The translations under genes were made by a program, and so were the position numbers. DNA of 64,000 nucleotides, taken from the NCBI RefSeq assembly GCF_001593385.1, contig NZ_LUVZ01000043.1, forward strand, positions 363,330 to 427,329, read 5' to 3'. Source of the DNA: Chryseobacterium cucumeris (GTDB lineage: Bacteria; Bacteroidota; Bacteroidia; Flavobacteriales; Weeksellaceae). Below the pieces are notes generated by a model, which searched no databases, was not told the DNA's origin, and saw nothing but the letters and a program-made list of their open reading frames with translations. This document shows positions 16,636 to 24,013 of this stretch, one piece after another (within the stretch, counting starts at the first letter, position 1; each line of letters opens with the position of its first letter).

Positions 16636-17130
16636 ATGAAAATTGGCGATAAGGTTTCGGTAGTAGATGAAGATTTAAGCGGAGTAGTTACTTCCGTGAA
16701 GGGTAATATTGTCGTTTTTAAAGACGAATATGGTTTTACTCATCAGTATCCCAAAGAAAAACTGGTTCCTAAAGATACTGATCTTTATGAAAATATCAGA
16801 GTCGTAAGAAAAGAGGAGCCTAGAAAAATCATTTCTAAAAAACATCAGAAAAATCATTTGGTTTTAGACCTGCATTTTCATAATTTGGTAAAGAATCCCA
16901 ATGATTATGACAGTTTTGAAAGATTGTTTATTCAAAAGGAAAAACTGATTGAAGTGATTGAGTTTTGCAGAAAAAACAATCTGAAGAGACTTGAAATTGT
17001 TCACGGCATTGGCGACGGAACTTTACAGAGGATGGTTCGGGATGTATTGGAAAGCCAGGTTAATATTGATTTTTATAATAAGGAAATACTTCACCATCAA
17101 TCGGGTGCGGTAATGGTAGAATTTCACTAA
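16636..17130 (+). CDS. Smr-domain protein (MutS2-like endonuclease domain)
   Basis: 164 aa. The N-terminus (MKIGDKVSVVDEDLSGVV, then EYGFTHQYPKEKLVP) is a small beta-barrel like that preceding Smr domains in Bacteroidota. Residues about 78-164 form the Smr domain with DLHFHNL near its start and HGIGDGTL, the substrate-loop motif, then MVEFH at the end. Smr domains nick DNA or RNA; there is no MutS2 ATPase part here. The start is the ATG at 16636; the TTG three codons earlier is not needed. Confidence 0.87.
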   Translation: MKIGDKVSVVDEDLSGVVTSVKGNIVVFKDEYGFTHQYPKEKLVPKDTDLYENIRVVRKEEPRKIISKKHQKNHLVLDLHFHNLVKNPNDYDSFERLFIQKEKLIEVIEFCRKNNLKRLEIVHGIGDGTLQRMVRDVLESQVNIDFYNKEILHHQSGAVMVEFH

Positions 17131-17135
17131 ATTTG
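17128..17135 (+). promoter_or_regulatory. -7 promoter box TAAATTTG overlapping the upstream stop codon
   Basis: The TAA of the Smr gene supplies the first three bases of the box. The ATG of the DUF3822 gene is at 17149. Confidence 0.55.
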
Positions 17136-17148
17136 CAGGAATTGAAAT

Positions 17149-17865
17149 ATGAACGTACTTAATTTACTTTTTACCAAAGACGGATTAATCTATCAGATTG
17201 TTAAAAACAAAAACATTCTGGAAGAAAAGTCTTATTTCGTTACTGAAGAGACACCAGCCAGTCTTATTGACCAAAAGCTGGATGAAGTTCTTATAAAGCA
17301 GCGCTATGACGAAATCCATGTGATTTCAGCATTGAACCACTTTACCCTGATGCCCGAAGGTTTTTCTGAGCATGATGCAGGATTTGATTTAATTGCCTTC
17401 AATGCTCCTACCAACAGAGAGAAAGAAGAACTGATGCTTTCTATCAACAAAAAATTCAATATTCAGTTTTATTATACGTTCCCGAAAAACTACTATAAGA
17501 AAATAAAAGAACTGGCAATACCGGTTCATTTTAATTTCTCCGGGGAAAAGTTTTTAAGTTCAATCAATAATAAAACGAATAAGGAAATTCATATCAATCT
17601 GTATCACAATCAATGTGAGTTTTTTGCGATTGATAATAAGAAAATCATCCTTTATAATAATCTGGATGTCAATTCTGAAGTAGATTTCCTTTACTTCATT
17701 ATGTTTACATTGAGCAAGATCGGTTTTGGAATCAATGAAACCAGCTTTTATGCTTATGGAGAAACGACGGAAAATGAAACGTTTATTTCCGAACTTCAGA
17801 AATTTGTTAAAAATCTGAAAATTGTCTTTGACAATATTCCCAATAAAAATTTTATATTAAATTAA
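17149..17865 (+). CDS. DUF3822 family protein
   Basis: 238 aa. Recognised as DUF3822 from its layout: an N-terminal strand pair, LMPEGFSEHDAGFDLIAFN in the first third, LYHNQCEFFAIDNKKIILYNNL in the centre, and SELQKFVKNL near the end. Its shape suggests an actin/ASKHA-like fold, which is inference. The molecular function is unknown. In related genomes it usually sits beside rsmD; here an inverted outer-membrane protein gene separates them. Confidence 0.85.
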   Translation: MNVLNLLFTKDGLIYQIVKNKNILEEKSYFVTEETPASLIDQKLDEVLIKQRYDEIHVISALNHFTLMPEGFSEHDAGFDLIAFNAPTNREKEELMLSINKKFNIQFYYTFPKNYYKKIKELAIPVHFNFSGEKFLSSINNKTNKEIHINLYHNQCEFFAIDNKKIILYNNLDVNSEVDFLYFIMFTLSKIGFGINETSFYAYGETTENETFISELQKFVKNLKIVFDNIPNKNFILN

Positions 17866-17897
17866 AAAAGGTACTGCCAGAACGCAGTACCTTTTTT
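17864..17897. terminator. bidirectional terminator overlapping the DUF3822 stop codon
   Basis: The stem AAAAAAGGTACTGC / GCAGTACCTTTTTT is 14 bp with a 6-base loop and serves both converging genes. Confidence 0.92.
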
Positions 17898-17917
17898 AAT
17901 CTTCATCATTATTATAT

Positions 17918-19150
17918 CTAGAATAATGTGTATCCCAGGATAATTGAAAAGTTTTGATAAGATGTATCTTGTTGATCCAGCTTAAGTAGATCTCTTTTTG
18001 TATGTACATTCAACTCAACACTATATTTGTCATTGTATTTATAACCTATTCCAAGTCCTAAATTCATTCCGGATTCAATTTTATATTTTTCCTTAGCATA
18101 GTTATATATTTCATAGGTCACTTCTGAATCTCCCATTGGAATATCAAATATCGCCGACGCATTGAAAAACAATTTTGATTTTTCATTCAAAAACGCATAA
18201 TATCTTACTCCTACAGGAATCTCAATAGATGAGTACTTTACCGAAGATTTATTTGATACTTTTTCGCCTAAAATAGTACTTGTAAATACTTCTTTATCAG
18301 CTTTAAAATATTGATAGGTAGGTTCTGCAATAATTGACCATTTGTTATTATTGAACGGTAGTACAAACTCTGCTTCAATGCCCATTCTAAAATTAGTTTT
18401 ACTTCCGTAATCAGAATCGAAAACATTATTAAGCGAATTATTCTTAATATCTAAAGATGAAAAATTAATTCCTGGTCTTACAGATAAATGAAATATTTTT
18501 TTATTTGCTTTTTTTTCATCAAAACTTTTATAGTCTTCATTTCCACAAGTATTCAACTTAATAAAGACAGTTTTCAGGCTACTCTCTCTGTATTCCAACT
18601 TTGAAAATTGTGATGCTGTAATATTACCACAGTCCGATAAAGTTTTTAATTGATTTTGGTACGTATTATTTTTACCCACCTGGGAACTTGATATCTGGTA
18701 TCTTTTAAATATTAAAGGTTCTATTTCATTTTCTTTTTGATAAAAAAAACGCTCCAGATACTCACTGGCATATTTATACAGAGTATATTTCCCTTCGATA
18801 ACCGTTTTAAGTAGCACTGTCTTTTTAGTAAAATGAGGTTTTTCATCCTCCGTTAAAGCATTGATATCATCACTGGACATATCAACATTCACTTCTGCTT
18901 TTACATATTTCACTTTGCCTTCTATCTCAAAACTTTTAATGTTATCAATAGTATATGTTTTAACGGAAGGGTTATTTTCTTGTCTAAAGCTAATCTGAGA
19001 GGGAGAGTCTTTCCAATCAAGATTCTTTATCAACCCTTCAATTTTCTCTCCATTGCTATTGATTACATAGCCTTTTTCAAAGTTATTTTGTGCAGATAAT
19101 GTTAAACTTAGAACAACACTGAACAAAAATGTGTAAAATGATTTATTCAT
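17918..19150 (-). CDS. outer-membrane beta-barrel protein with N-terminal globular domain
   Basis: 410 aa. The signal peptide ends LSAQ. Residues 20-180 form a globular region (FEKGYVINSNGEKIEGLIKNL, a pattern common in Bacteroidota periplasmic proteins) with two conserved Cys in DCGNI and NTCGNED. The last 190 residues are alternating amphipathic strands (FHLSVRPGINFSSLDI, YSSIEIPVGVRYYAFL) ending NFSIILGYTLF, a typical barrel end. Role unknown. It interrupts the DUF3822-rsmD neighbourhood. The start at 19150 follows a TACTTTTG box at 19170. Confidence 0.8.
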   Translation of the reverse strand: MNKSFYTFLFSVVLSLTLSAQNNFEKGYVINSNGEKIEGLIKNLDWKDSPSQISFRQENNPSVKTYTIDNIKSFEIEGKVKYVKAEVNVDMSSDDINALTEDEKPHFTKKTVLLKTVIEGKYTLYKYASEYLERFFYQKENEIEPLIFKRYQISSSQVGKNNTYQNQLKTLSDCGNITASQFSKLEYRESSLKTVFIKLNTCGNEDYKSFDEKKANKKIFHLSVRPGINFSSLDIKNNSLNNVFDSDYGSKTNFRMGIEAEFVLPFNNNKWSIIAEPTYQYFKADKEVFTSTILGEKVSNKSSVKYSSIEIPVGVRYYAFLNEKSKLFFNASAIFDIPMGDSEVTYEIYNYAKEKYKIESGMNLGLGIGYKYNDKYSVELNVHTKRDLLKLDQQDTSYQNFSIILGYTLF

Positions 19151-19169
19151 GATTATTATTTTCAAGGCG

Positions 19170-19177
19170 CAAAAGTA
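19170..19177 (-). promoter_or_regulatory. -7 promoter box TACTTTTG
   Basis: Minus-strand TAnnTTTG box 20 bases before the ATG at 19150; it excludes the longer start at 19165. Confidence 0.55.
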
Positions 19178-19266
19178 AACATTCTATCGAAATAAAAATA
19201 AATACTTCCTTGTTTCTTTTTTATTTGTCAACATTTAGTAATTTCGCTGTCTATAATAATTTCAGT

Positions 19267-19839
19267 ATGTTCAGAATAATATCAGGCAAATGGAAAGCCA
19301 AAAAAATTGCAGCTCCTAAAAACTTTGAAGTAAGACCTACCACCGATTTTGCGAAAGAGGCTTTATTCAGCATTCTGGAAAATAAATACGATATGCAGTC
19401 GATTTCCGTGCTTGATCTTTTTGCAGGAATTGGCTCTATCACCTTTGAATTTGCTTCCAGAGGATGTCAAAATGTAACGTCTGTAGAATTGAATCCGAAG
19501 CATACCGCCTTTATAAATACCACTGCATCTGAGCTTGACATGGCACTTCAGATCAATGTACAGCGAGGAGATGTTTTCGACTGGCTAAAAAAATTCAGAA
19601 ATAAAAAATCTTTTGAGATTGTTTTTTCTGATGCTCCTTTTGAAATGGAAGAGAAAAAATACCACGAGCTGATTTCTCTTGTTTTAAACAATAAATACCT
19701 GAAGGAAAACGGAGTTCTTATTGTAGAGCACCAAAGTCGTATGAAACTTGACCATCCCAATTTAATAGATACCCGAAAATACGGAAACGTAAGTTTCAGT
19801 TTTTTTGAACCCAATAAAGAAGATAATCAGGAACTTTAA
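19267..19839 (+). CDS. rsmD: RsmD-family 16S rRNA guanine-N2 methyltransferase
   Basis: 190 aa. It methylates G966 of 16S rRNA using S-adenosylmethionine. It begins with the family's FRIISGKWKAKKI and RPTTDFAKEALFSIL. The SAM site is VLDLFAGIGSI, with SVELNP as the acidic second strand, and the catalytic motif is FSDAPFE (the usual form is DPPY/F; here the first Pro is Ala). The start is the ATG at 19267, where family similarity begins. Its stop overlaps the stop of the converging HxlR gene by 4 bp. Confidence 0.93.
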   Translation: MFRIISGKWKAKKIAAPKNFEVRPTTDFAKEALFSILENKYDMQSISVLDLFAGIGSITFEFASRGCQNVTSVELNPKHTAFINTTASELDMALQINVQRGDVFDWLKKFRNKKSFEIVFSDAPFEMEEKKYHELISLVLNNKYLKENGVLIVEHQSRMKLDHPNLIDTRKYGNVSFSFFEPNKEDNQEL

Positions 19840-19855
19840 TTCCTGATTATTTTTT
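19825..19855. terminator. terminator overlapping two converging stop codons
   Basis: AATCAGGAA / TTCCTGATT hairpin followed by a T-run on the plus strand; it contains the ends of rsmD and the HxlR gene. Confidence 0.85.
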
Positions 19856-20183
19856 TTGATATGACCGGAGATTCTTCGCCCCATTTTGTTATAGCTTCTA
19901 AAACAGGTAAAAGCGTCTTTCCAAAGTCCGTTAATTCATATTCTACCACTAAAGGAGGTTTTTCTGTAAAAACTTTTCTGTCCACAATTCCGTCTTCTTC
20001 CAGTTGTTTTAGCTGTAAACTCAATGTTCTTTCCGTAATAGTAGGAATGGATTTTCTTATTTCATTATAACGCTTCGCTCCTCCAATAAGGTGGTGTAAA
20101 ATTACTGCTTTCCATTTCCCTCCGATAAATTTCATCGTAACGCTGGTACAGCAGGGATAGGATTTATTATCTATTGTATACAT
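19836..20183 (-). CDS. HxlR-family transcriptional regulator
   Basis: 115 aa. Winged-helix regulator with the family's layout: YPCCTSVTMKFIGGKWKAVILHHL at the N-terminus, the recognition region FNEIRKSIP-like (YNEIRKSIPTITERTLSLQLKQLEEDG), then the wing and YELTDFGKTLLPVL. Cys11 and Cys12 are at the position where many HxlR proteins sense redox or electrophiles. It is divergent from a nitroreductase gene, and a perfect 18-bp inverted operator pair lies at the two gene starts. It very probably regulates both genes. Confidence 0.93.
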   Translation of the reverse strand: MYTIDNKSYPCCTSVTMKFIGGKWKAVILHHLIGGAKRYNEIRKSIPTITERTLSLQLKQLEEDGIVDRKVFTEKPPLVVEYELTDFGKTLLPVLEAITKWGEESPVISKKIIRN

Positions 20184-20201
20184 TTTTATACTATCATTTT
20201 T
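20184..20201. promoter_or_regulatory. operator half-site next to hxlR start (18 bp)
   Basis: TTTTATACTATCATTTTT, the exact reverse complement of 20248-20265. It lies between the hxlR promoter box and its ATG, where a bound protein would block transcription. Confidence 0.75.
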
Positions 20202-20212
20202 TACCGTTATTG

Positions 20213-20220
20213 CAAAGTTA
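20213..20220 (-). promoter_or_regulatory. -7 promoter box TAACTTTG for hxlR
   Basis: Minus-strand TAnnTTTG box; the expected start near 20206 is at the edge of the operator at 20184-20201. Confidence 0.6.
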
Positions 20221-20232
20221 TGAAACTTAAAT

Positions 20233-20240
20233 TAATTTTG
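20233..20240 (+). promoter_or_regulatory. -7 promoter box TAATTTTG for the nitroreductase
   Basis: TAnnTTTG box; the expected start near 20246 abuts the operator at 20248-20265. Confidence 0.6.
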
Positions 20241-20247
20241 TAACTAT

Positions 20248-20265
20248 AAAAATGATAGTATAAAA
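20248..20265. promoter_or_regulatory. operator half-site next to nitroreductase start (18 bp)
   Basis: AAAAATGATAGTATAAAA, the mirror copy of the site at the hxlR start. It ends 2 bases before the ATG at 20268. Confidence 0.75.
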
Positions 20266-20267
20266 TT

Positions 20268-20867
20268 ATGAACTTTTTAGACCAAATGAAAAACAGGTAT
20301 ACTGTAAAAAAGTATAATCCACAGGGAAAAATCAGTGAAGAACAAATTGCAATGCTTCAGGAGATTTTAAACTTAAGTCCTTCCTCCATTAACAGCCAGC
20401 CATGGAATTTTATTTTCGTTAATGATCCGCAACTGAAAAAGGAATTGGGTGACAAGTCTTATTTTAATAAAGAAAAAGTACTGGATAGTAGTCATGTAAT
20501 TGTTTTTCAAGTGATCAGAAACATAGAAAACTTTGAAAAGCAAATTGAAGAAAACCTTCCTGAAGGTTCTGTTAATTATTACCGAACGATGGTAAAACCT
20601 CAGGGAGAAGAAGCAATAAAATCATGGCTTGGTCATCAGGTATATTTATCATTAGGAGTTCTTTTGTCTGCATGCGCAGCAATGGGAATAGATTCTACTC
20701 CAATGGAAGGAATTGAACCGGAAGGTTATGATGCTATTCTGAATAATGAAAAATATGAAACCTTATTTGCCGTAGCCATCGGACAGAGAGATGAAGCAGA
20801 TGCTAATCAGCCGAAATTCAATCCGAAGAAAAGGCTGAATGCTGAAAAAGTAATTATAGAGGCGTAA
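20268..20867 (+). CDS. NfsB-like nitroreductase / NAD(P)H oxidoreductase
   Basis: 199 aa. FMN-dependent nitroreductase fold: the start MKNRYTVKKYNPQGKISEEQ, PSSINSQPWNFIFV (FMN-binding Ser/Gln segment), YLSLGVLLSACAAMGIDSTPMEG in the middle, and FAVAIGQRDE near the end. It likely reduces quinones or nitro compounds. Divergent from its probable HxlR regulator, an arrangement typical of inducible detoxification of electrophiles. Confidence 0.93.
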   Translation: MNFLDQMKNRYTVKKYNPQGKISEEQIAMLQEILNLSPSSINSQPWNFIFVNDPQLKKELGDKSYFNKEKVLDSSHVIVFQVIRNIENFEKQIEENLPEGSVNYYRTMVKPQGEEAIKSWLGHQVYLSLGVLLSACAAMGIDSTPMEGIEPEGYDAILNNEKYETLFAVAIGQRDEADANQPKFNPKKRLNAEKVIIEA

Positions 20868-20909
20868 CATAAACACAAATTTCACAATCTCTTTCACAAA
20901 GGCCTAATA

Positions 20910-20942
20910 AAAAAGTCTGCTTCAATATGAGGCAGACTTTTT
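20910..20942. terminator. bidirectional terminator
   Basis: AAAAAGTCTGC / GCAGACTTTTT stem with an 11-base loop, between the converging nitroreductase and murI. Confidence 0.9.
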
Positions 20943-20944
20943 AT

Positions 20945-21775
20945 TTATAATACTTTCAATTCTAAATCGATGGTTTTTCCAAAGAACTTCTTGGAGATCT
21001 TTTCAAAATTCTTGGTAAGATCGGAAAGGTAGAAGTGATAATTCGGCTGGTGATTGTTATCATTTAAAAGACTATACTTATCCAGAATAATCTTCAAATG
21101 GTTAGCCACAATATTCGGAGAATCTATTACACGGACTCTGTTTCCATAATACTGCTTGATTTCATCTATTAAAAGAGGATAATGGGTACAGCCCAGAATC
21201 AAGGTCTCAATATTCTTCAGTTTACTGTTACTCAAGTAATTGTAGATTATAGCATGAGTAATTGGATGGTTTTTAAATCCTTCTTCAATGGCAGGAACCA
21301 GTAATGGTGTTGCCAGTTCATCCACTTTGATCCATTTATTATGTTTTCTGATGCTCTTTTTATATAATCCTGAATTCACGGTTGCTTTGGTAGCAATGAC
21401 GCCTACATTATTATGGATTTCGTATGATACTTTTTCAGCAACAGGGTTAATAACGTCTATTACAGGTACTTTTCCCGCAACAGACTGCATCACTTCATTT
21501 AAAGCATTAGCTGTTGCCGTATTACAGGCAATGACAATGGCTTTACAGTTCTGCTCCAGCAGAAAATTGGTGATCTTTGTAGAATATTCAATAATCGCTT
21601 CCTTGGATTTTTCTCCGTAAGGAAGGTGCTTTGTATCTCCAAAGTAAATAAGGTCTTCGTGAGGCAGAAGTCTTTTAATTTCTTTGGCAACGGTAAGACC
21701 TCCTACTCCACTATCAAAAATTCCGATAGGCTGGTTGGGTGAAAGATGTGAATAATCTTGTTTTTTCGTTTTCAA
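20945..21775 (-). CDS. murI: glutamate racemase, TTG start
   Basis: About 276 aa. It makes D-glutamate for peptidoglycan. Both catalytic Cys motifs are present: IACNTATANAL and LGCTHYPLL, with the family opening IGIFDSGVGGLTV. The start chosen is the TTG at 21775 (then KTKKQDYSHL), because a TATTTTTG promoter box covers 21794-21801 and would place the transcript start inside the longer reading frame (TTG at 21796). No ATG is available in the right place. Follows hemW on the same strand but has its own promoter. Confidence 0.94.
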   Translation of the reverse strand: MKTKKQDYSHLSPNQPIGIFDSGVGGLTVAKEIKRLLPHEDLIYFGDTKHLPYGEKSKEAIIEYSTKITNFLLEQNCKAIVIACNTATANALNEVMQSVAGKVPVIDVINPVAEKVSYEIHNNVGVIATKATVNSGLYKKSIRKHNKWIKVDELATPLLVPAIEEGFKNHPITHAIIYNYLSNSKLKNIETLILGCTHYPLLIDEIKQYYGNRVRVIDSPNIVANHLKIILDKYSLLNDNNHQPNYHFYLSDLTKNFEKISKKFFGKTIDLELKVL

Positions 21776-21793
21776 ATGAGTTGAAATTTTATA

Positions 21794-21801
21794 CAAAAAT
21801 A
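21794..21801 (-). promoter_or_regulatory. -7 promoter box TATTTTTG for murI
   Basis: Minus-strand TAnnTTTG box 19 bases before the TTG start at 21775. Confidence 0.55.
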
Positions 21802-21835
21802 GTGAATTTTATGGCATGCTGTATACATACAAACA

Positions 21836-22960
21836 TTATACAATAAACAAATCCGACGCAATTCCGTCTGCCATAAACCAATGTTTTTCAGGAATTTTTA
21901 AATGTTCATTCTCAATGATTAAAATACCTTCCTCAATTTTGAACTTGCTCTCTCTCTGAAAATGTTCCAGCATTCTGTCTGAAAATTTATTTTTTAAACT
22001 TTCCAGATCTACACCCCAAATGGTACGTAAACCAATCATAATCATTTCGTTAAACTGATCTTCATGGGAAAGAATTTCTTCTTCTTTAGCCAGAAGTTTA
22101 TCATTCAGTTTTTTGATGTATTGCTGATTATTGGCTACATTCCAGCTTCTTACATCAAATCCGTTATAGGAATGTGCTGAGGGGCCTATTCCAAGATATT
22201 CATTATATTTCCAGTAAGCAGAATTGTGTCGTGAGTAAAAACCAGGTTTTGCAAAATTAGACACTTCATAATGTTCAAAACCATTGTCTTTTAAAAAGTC
22301 TGATAGATAATAGAATTCACTGTTTTGCTCTTCTTCTTTGGGACTTTTTATTTTCCCTTTTGAAATCCAGCTTTCTAAAGCTGTTTTGGGCTCAACAGTT
22401 AATGCATAAGATGAAATATGAGGAACTTCTAAAGCAATTGTCTTATTCAGATTTTCTTTCCAGATTTCAAGATTGGATGTGGGTGAACCATAGATCAGGT
22501 CAATACTCAGGTTTTCAAAGCCGAAATCCTGTGCCCGTTTGATGGAACTTTCTGCTTCGGAAGCATTGTGAGCTCTGTTCATCAGTTTAAGATCTTCTTC
22601 AAAAAAACTTTGAGTACCAATAGACAGTCTGTTCACCGGTGTTCCCGCAAGCTGTTTTAAAAAGTCTTTATCCAGATCATCGGGATTGGCTTCCAGAGTG
22701 ACTTCTATATCGTTTTCAAAACTGAAGTACTTCAGAACATCATCTATTAAAGAACTGATCTCATCCACAGAAAGAATAGAAGGAGTTCCCCCTCCAAAAT
22801 ACAGGGATTTCAGATTTTTATTCTGTAGCTCATCTTTTCTCAATAGTATTTCAGTTTTCATAGCACGAAGCATATCATCCTTAAAATTCAGGGATGTTGA
22901 AAAATGAAAGTTACAGTAACTGCATTTTTGTTTACAGAACGGAATGTGAATATAAATCAT
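21836..22960 (-). CDS. hemW: HemW-type radical SAM protein (heme chaperone)
   Basis: 374 aa. Radical SAM enzyme with the cluster motif C9-x3-C13-x2-C16 in HIPFCKQKCSYCNF, the SAM motif SLYFGGGTPS, and RLSIGTQSF. HemW binds heme and is related to oxygen-independent coproporphyrinogen oxidase (HemN) but lacks HemN's N-terminal part; the length and start (MIYIHIPFC) match HemW. Its promoter box lies inside the spacer after the porP-like gene, so the transcript would begin within that gene's terminator hairpin. Confidence 0.93.
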   Translation of the reverse strand: MIYIHIPFCKQKCSYCNFHFSTSLNFKDDMLRAMKTEILLRKDELQNKNLKSLYFGGGTPSILSVDEISSLIDDVLKYFSFENDIEVTLEANPDDLDKDFLKQLAGTPVNRLSIGTQSFFEEDLKLMNRAHNASEAESSIKRAQDFGFENLSIDLIYGSPTSNLEIWKENLNKTIALEVPHISSYALTVEPKTALESWISKGKIKSPKEEEQNSEFYYLSDFLKDNGFEHYEVSNFAKPGFYSRHNSAYWKYNEYLGIGPSAHSYNGFDVRSWNVANNQQYIKKLNDKLLAKEEEILSHEDQFNEMIMIGLRTIWGVDLESLKNKFSDRMLEHFQRESKFKIEEGILIIENEHLKIPEKHWFMADGIASDLFIV

Positions 22961-22966
22961 AAAAAA

Positions 22967-22988
22967 AGCTCTGAAAAATTTCAGAGCT
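22967..22988 (-). terminator. terminator of the porP-like gene
   Basis: AGCTCTGAAA / TTTCAGAGCT stem with a 2-base loop, followed on the minus strand by a run of T just before the hemW ATG. Confidence 0.85.
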
Positions 22989-22996
22989 CAAATTTA
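22989..22996 (-). promoter_or_regulatory. -7 promoter box TAAATTTG for hemW
   Basis: Minus-strand TAnnTTTG box adjoining the terminator stem; the expected start near 22982 is in the stem. Confidence 0.55.
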
Positions 22997-23011
22997 TTTA
23001 AATTAAATTAA

Positions 23012-23962
23012 TTAATATCTAAATCCTCTAGCATTAATGAAGTTGTCGAAGTTATACCCCAGACCAATCATGAAGCTGTTTCCTCCATAGCTCTGGATGT
23101 CAGACAATCCAAGGTTATAAGTAGCTCCGATCATGAATTTGTTGAATCTTACTTTTACAATTGGAGAGATACTTAGGTTCTGATTATCAAATCTGTTCTG
23201 AACCGTTCTGTAACTTACCCCGAAAGAGAATGCGTTAATATCATTAGAGAATGTAGCCATTAGGTTCCAGTCTATCATTCTCGTTGAATTTGTATTAAGA
23301 TTGATTAACGCTGAAGGTGCTAATGTAATATTATCAGCAATATTCCAGTTGTATCCTAAGTTTAAGAAGAATTTAATTGGAGAAGGCTCGTAGTTGTTTA
23401 CAATAGAAGCATCATTACTTAATGCGATATCATTTACGGAAACACCCCCGAATAAACCTCTGTAGGTAGCTGCCAAACCGAAGTTTGCATATACCATAAA
23501 GATGTTACTTTCTTCACCTCTCAATAGTGGGTCACCACCTTCTTCAGTATTGATTTTTGAATAATCAAAATTCATGTTATAGAAGTTAACACTTGTACCG
23601 AAAGAGAATTGGTCTTTTCTGTCTCCTTCACTACTTAGCGGAATAAAATATGAAGCACCAGCCGTGATACCACCAGCAGAGATCGGTCCGTTACTGTCTC
23701 TAAACACGGAAATACCAGCACCTACTCTATCAAATATATTCGCATTAATCCCGATTGACTGAACATTCGGAGAATTACTGAATTTTGAAAATTGTTGTTG
23801 ATAATTGGCGTTGAGCTGTACGTAATCTGTTTTTCCGTATTGAGCTGGGTTGAACAGGAACTCACCATCCAAAAGATATTGCTGATAGTATGGTAGTGAT
23901 TCTTGTGCTTTGTATGCATTTGACAAAAGAGCTAAACATACGATAGCATATAGTTTTCTCAT
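23012..23962 (-). CDS. PorP/SprF-family outer-membrane protein
   Basis: 316 aa. The signal peptide ends KAQ. The family opening LPYYQQYLLDGEFLFNPAQYG and the repeated strands NVQSIGINANIFDRVGAG, GASYFIPL and LGLSDIQSYGG identify the type IX secretion/gliding-associated PorP/SprF family, an outer-membrane barrel. These proteins help attach T9SS-secreted adhesins at the surface; no large adhesin gene is beside this copy. The start is the ATG at 23962, after a TATATTTG box at 23986. Confidence 0.93.
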   Translation of the reverse strand: MRKLYAIVCLALLSNAYKAQESLPYYQQYLLDGEFLFNPAQYGKTDYVQLNANYQQQFSKFSNSPNVQSIGINANIFDRVGAGISVFRDSNGPISAGGITAGASYFIPLSSEGDRKDQFSFGTSVNFYNMNFDYSKINTEEGGDPLLRGEESNIFMVYANFGLAATYRGLFGGVSVNDIALSNDASIVNNYEPSPIKFFLNLGYNWNIADNITLAPSALINLNTNSTRMIDWNLMATFSNDINAFSFGVSYRTVQNRFDNQNLSISPIVKVRFNKFMIGATYNLGLSDIQSYGGNSFMIGLGYNFDNFINARGFRY

Positions 23963-23985
23963 AACAAATCTTGATTTCAATTCAA

Positions 23986-23993
23986 CAAATATA
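23986..23993 (-). promoter_or_regulatory. -7 promoter box TATATTTG for the porP-like gene
   Basis: Minus-strand TAnnTTTG box 23 bases before the ATG at 23962. Confidence 0.6.
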
Positions 23994-24013
23994 AAAAAAT
24001 TCTCAATATATTT

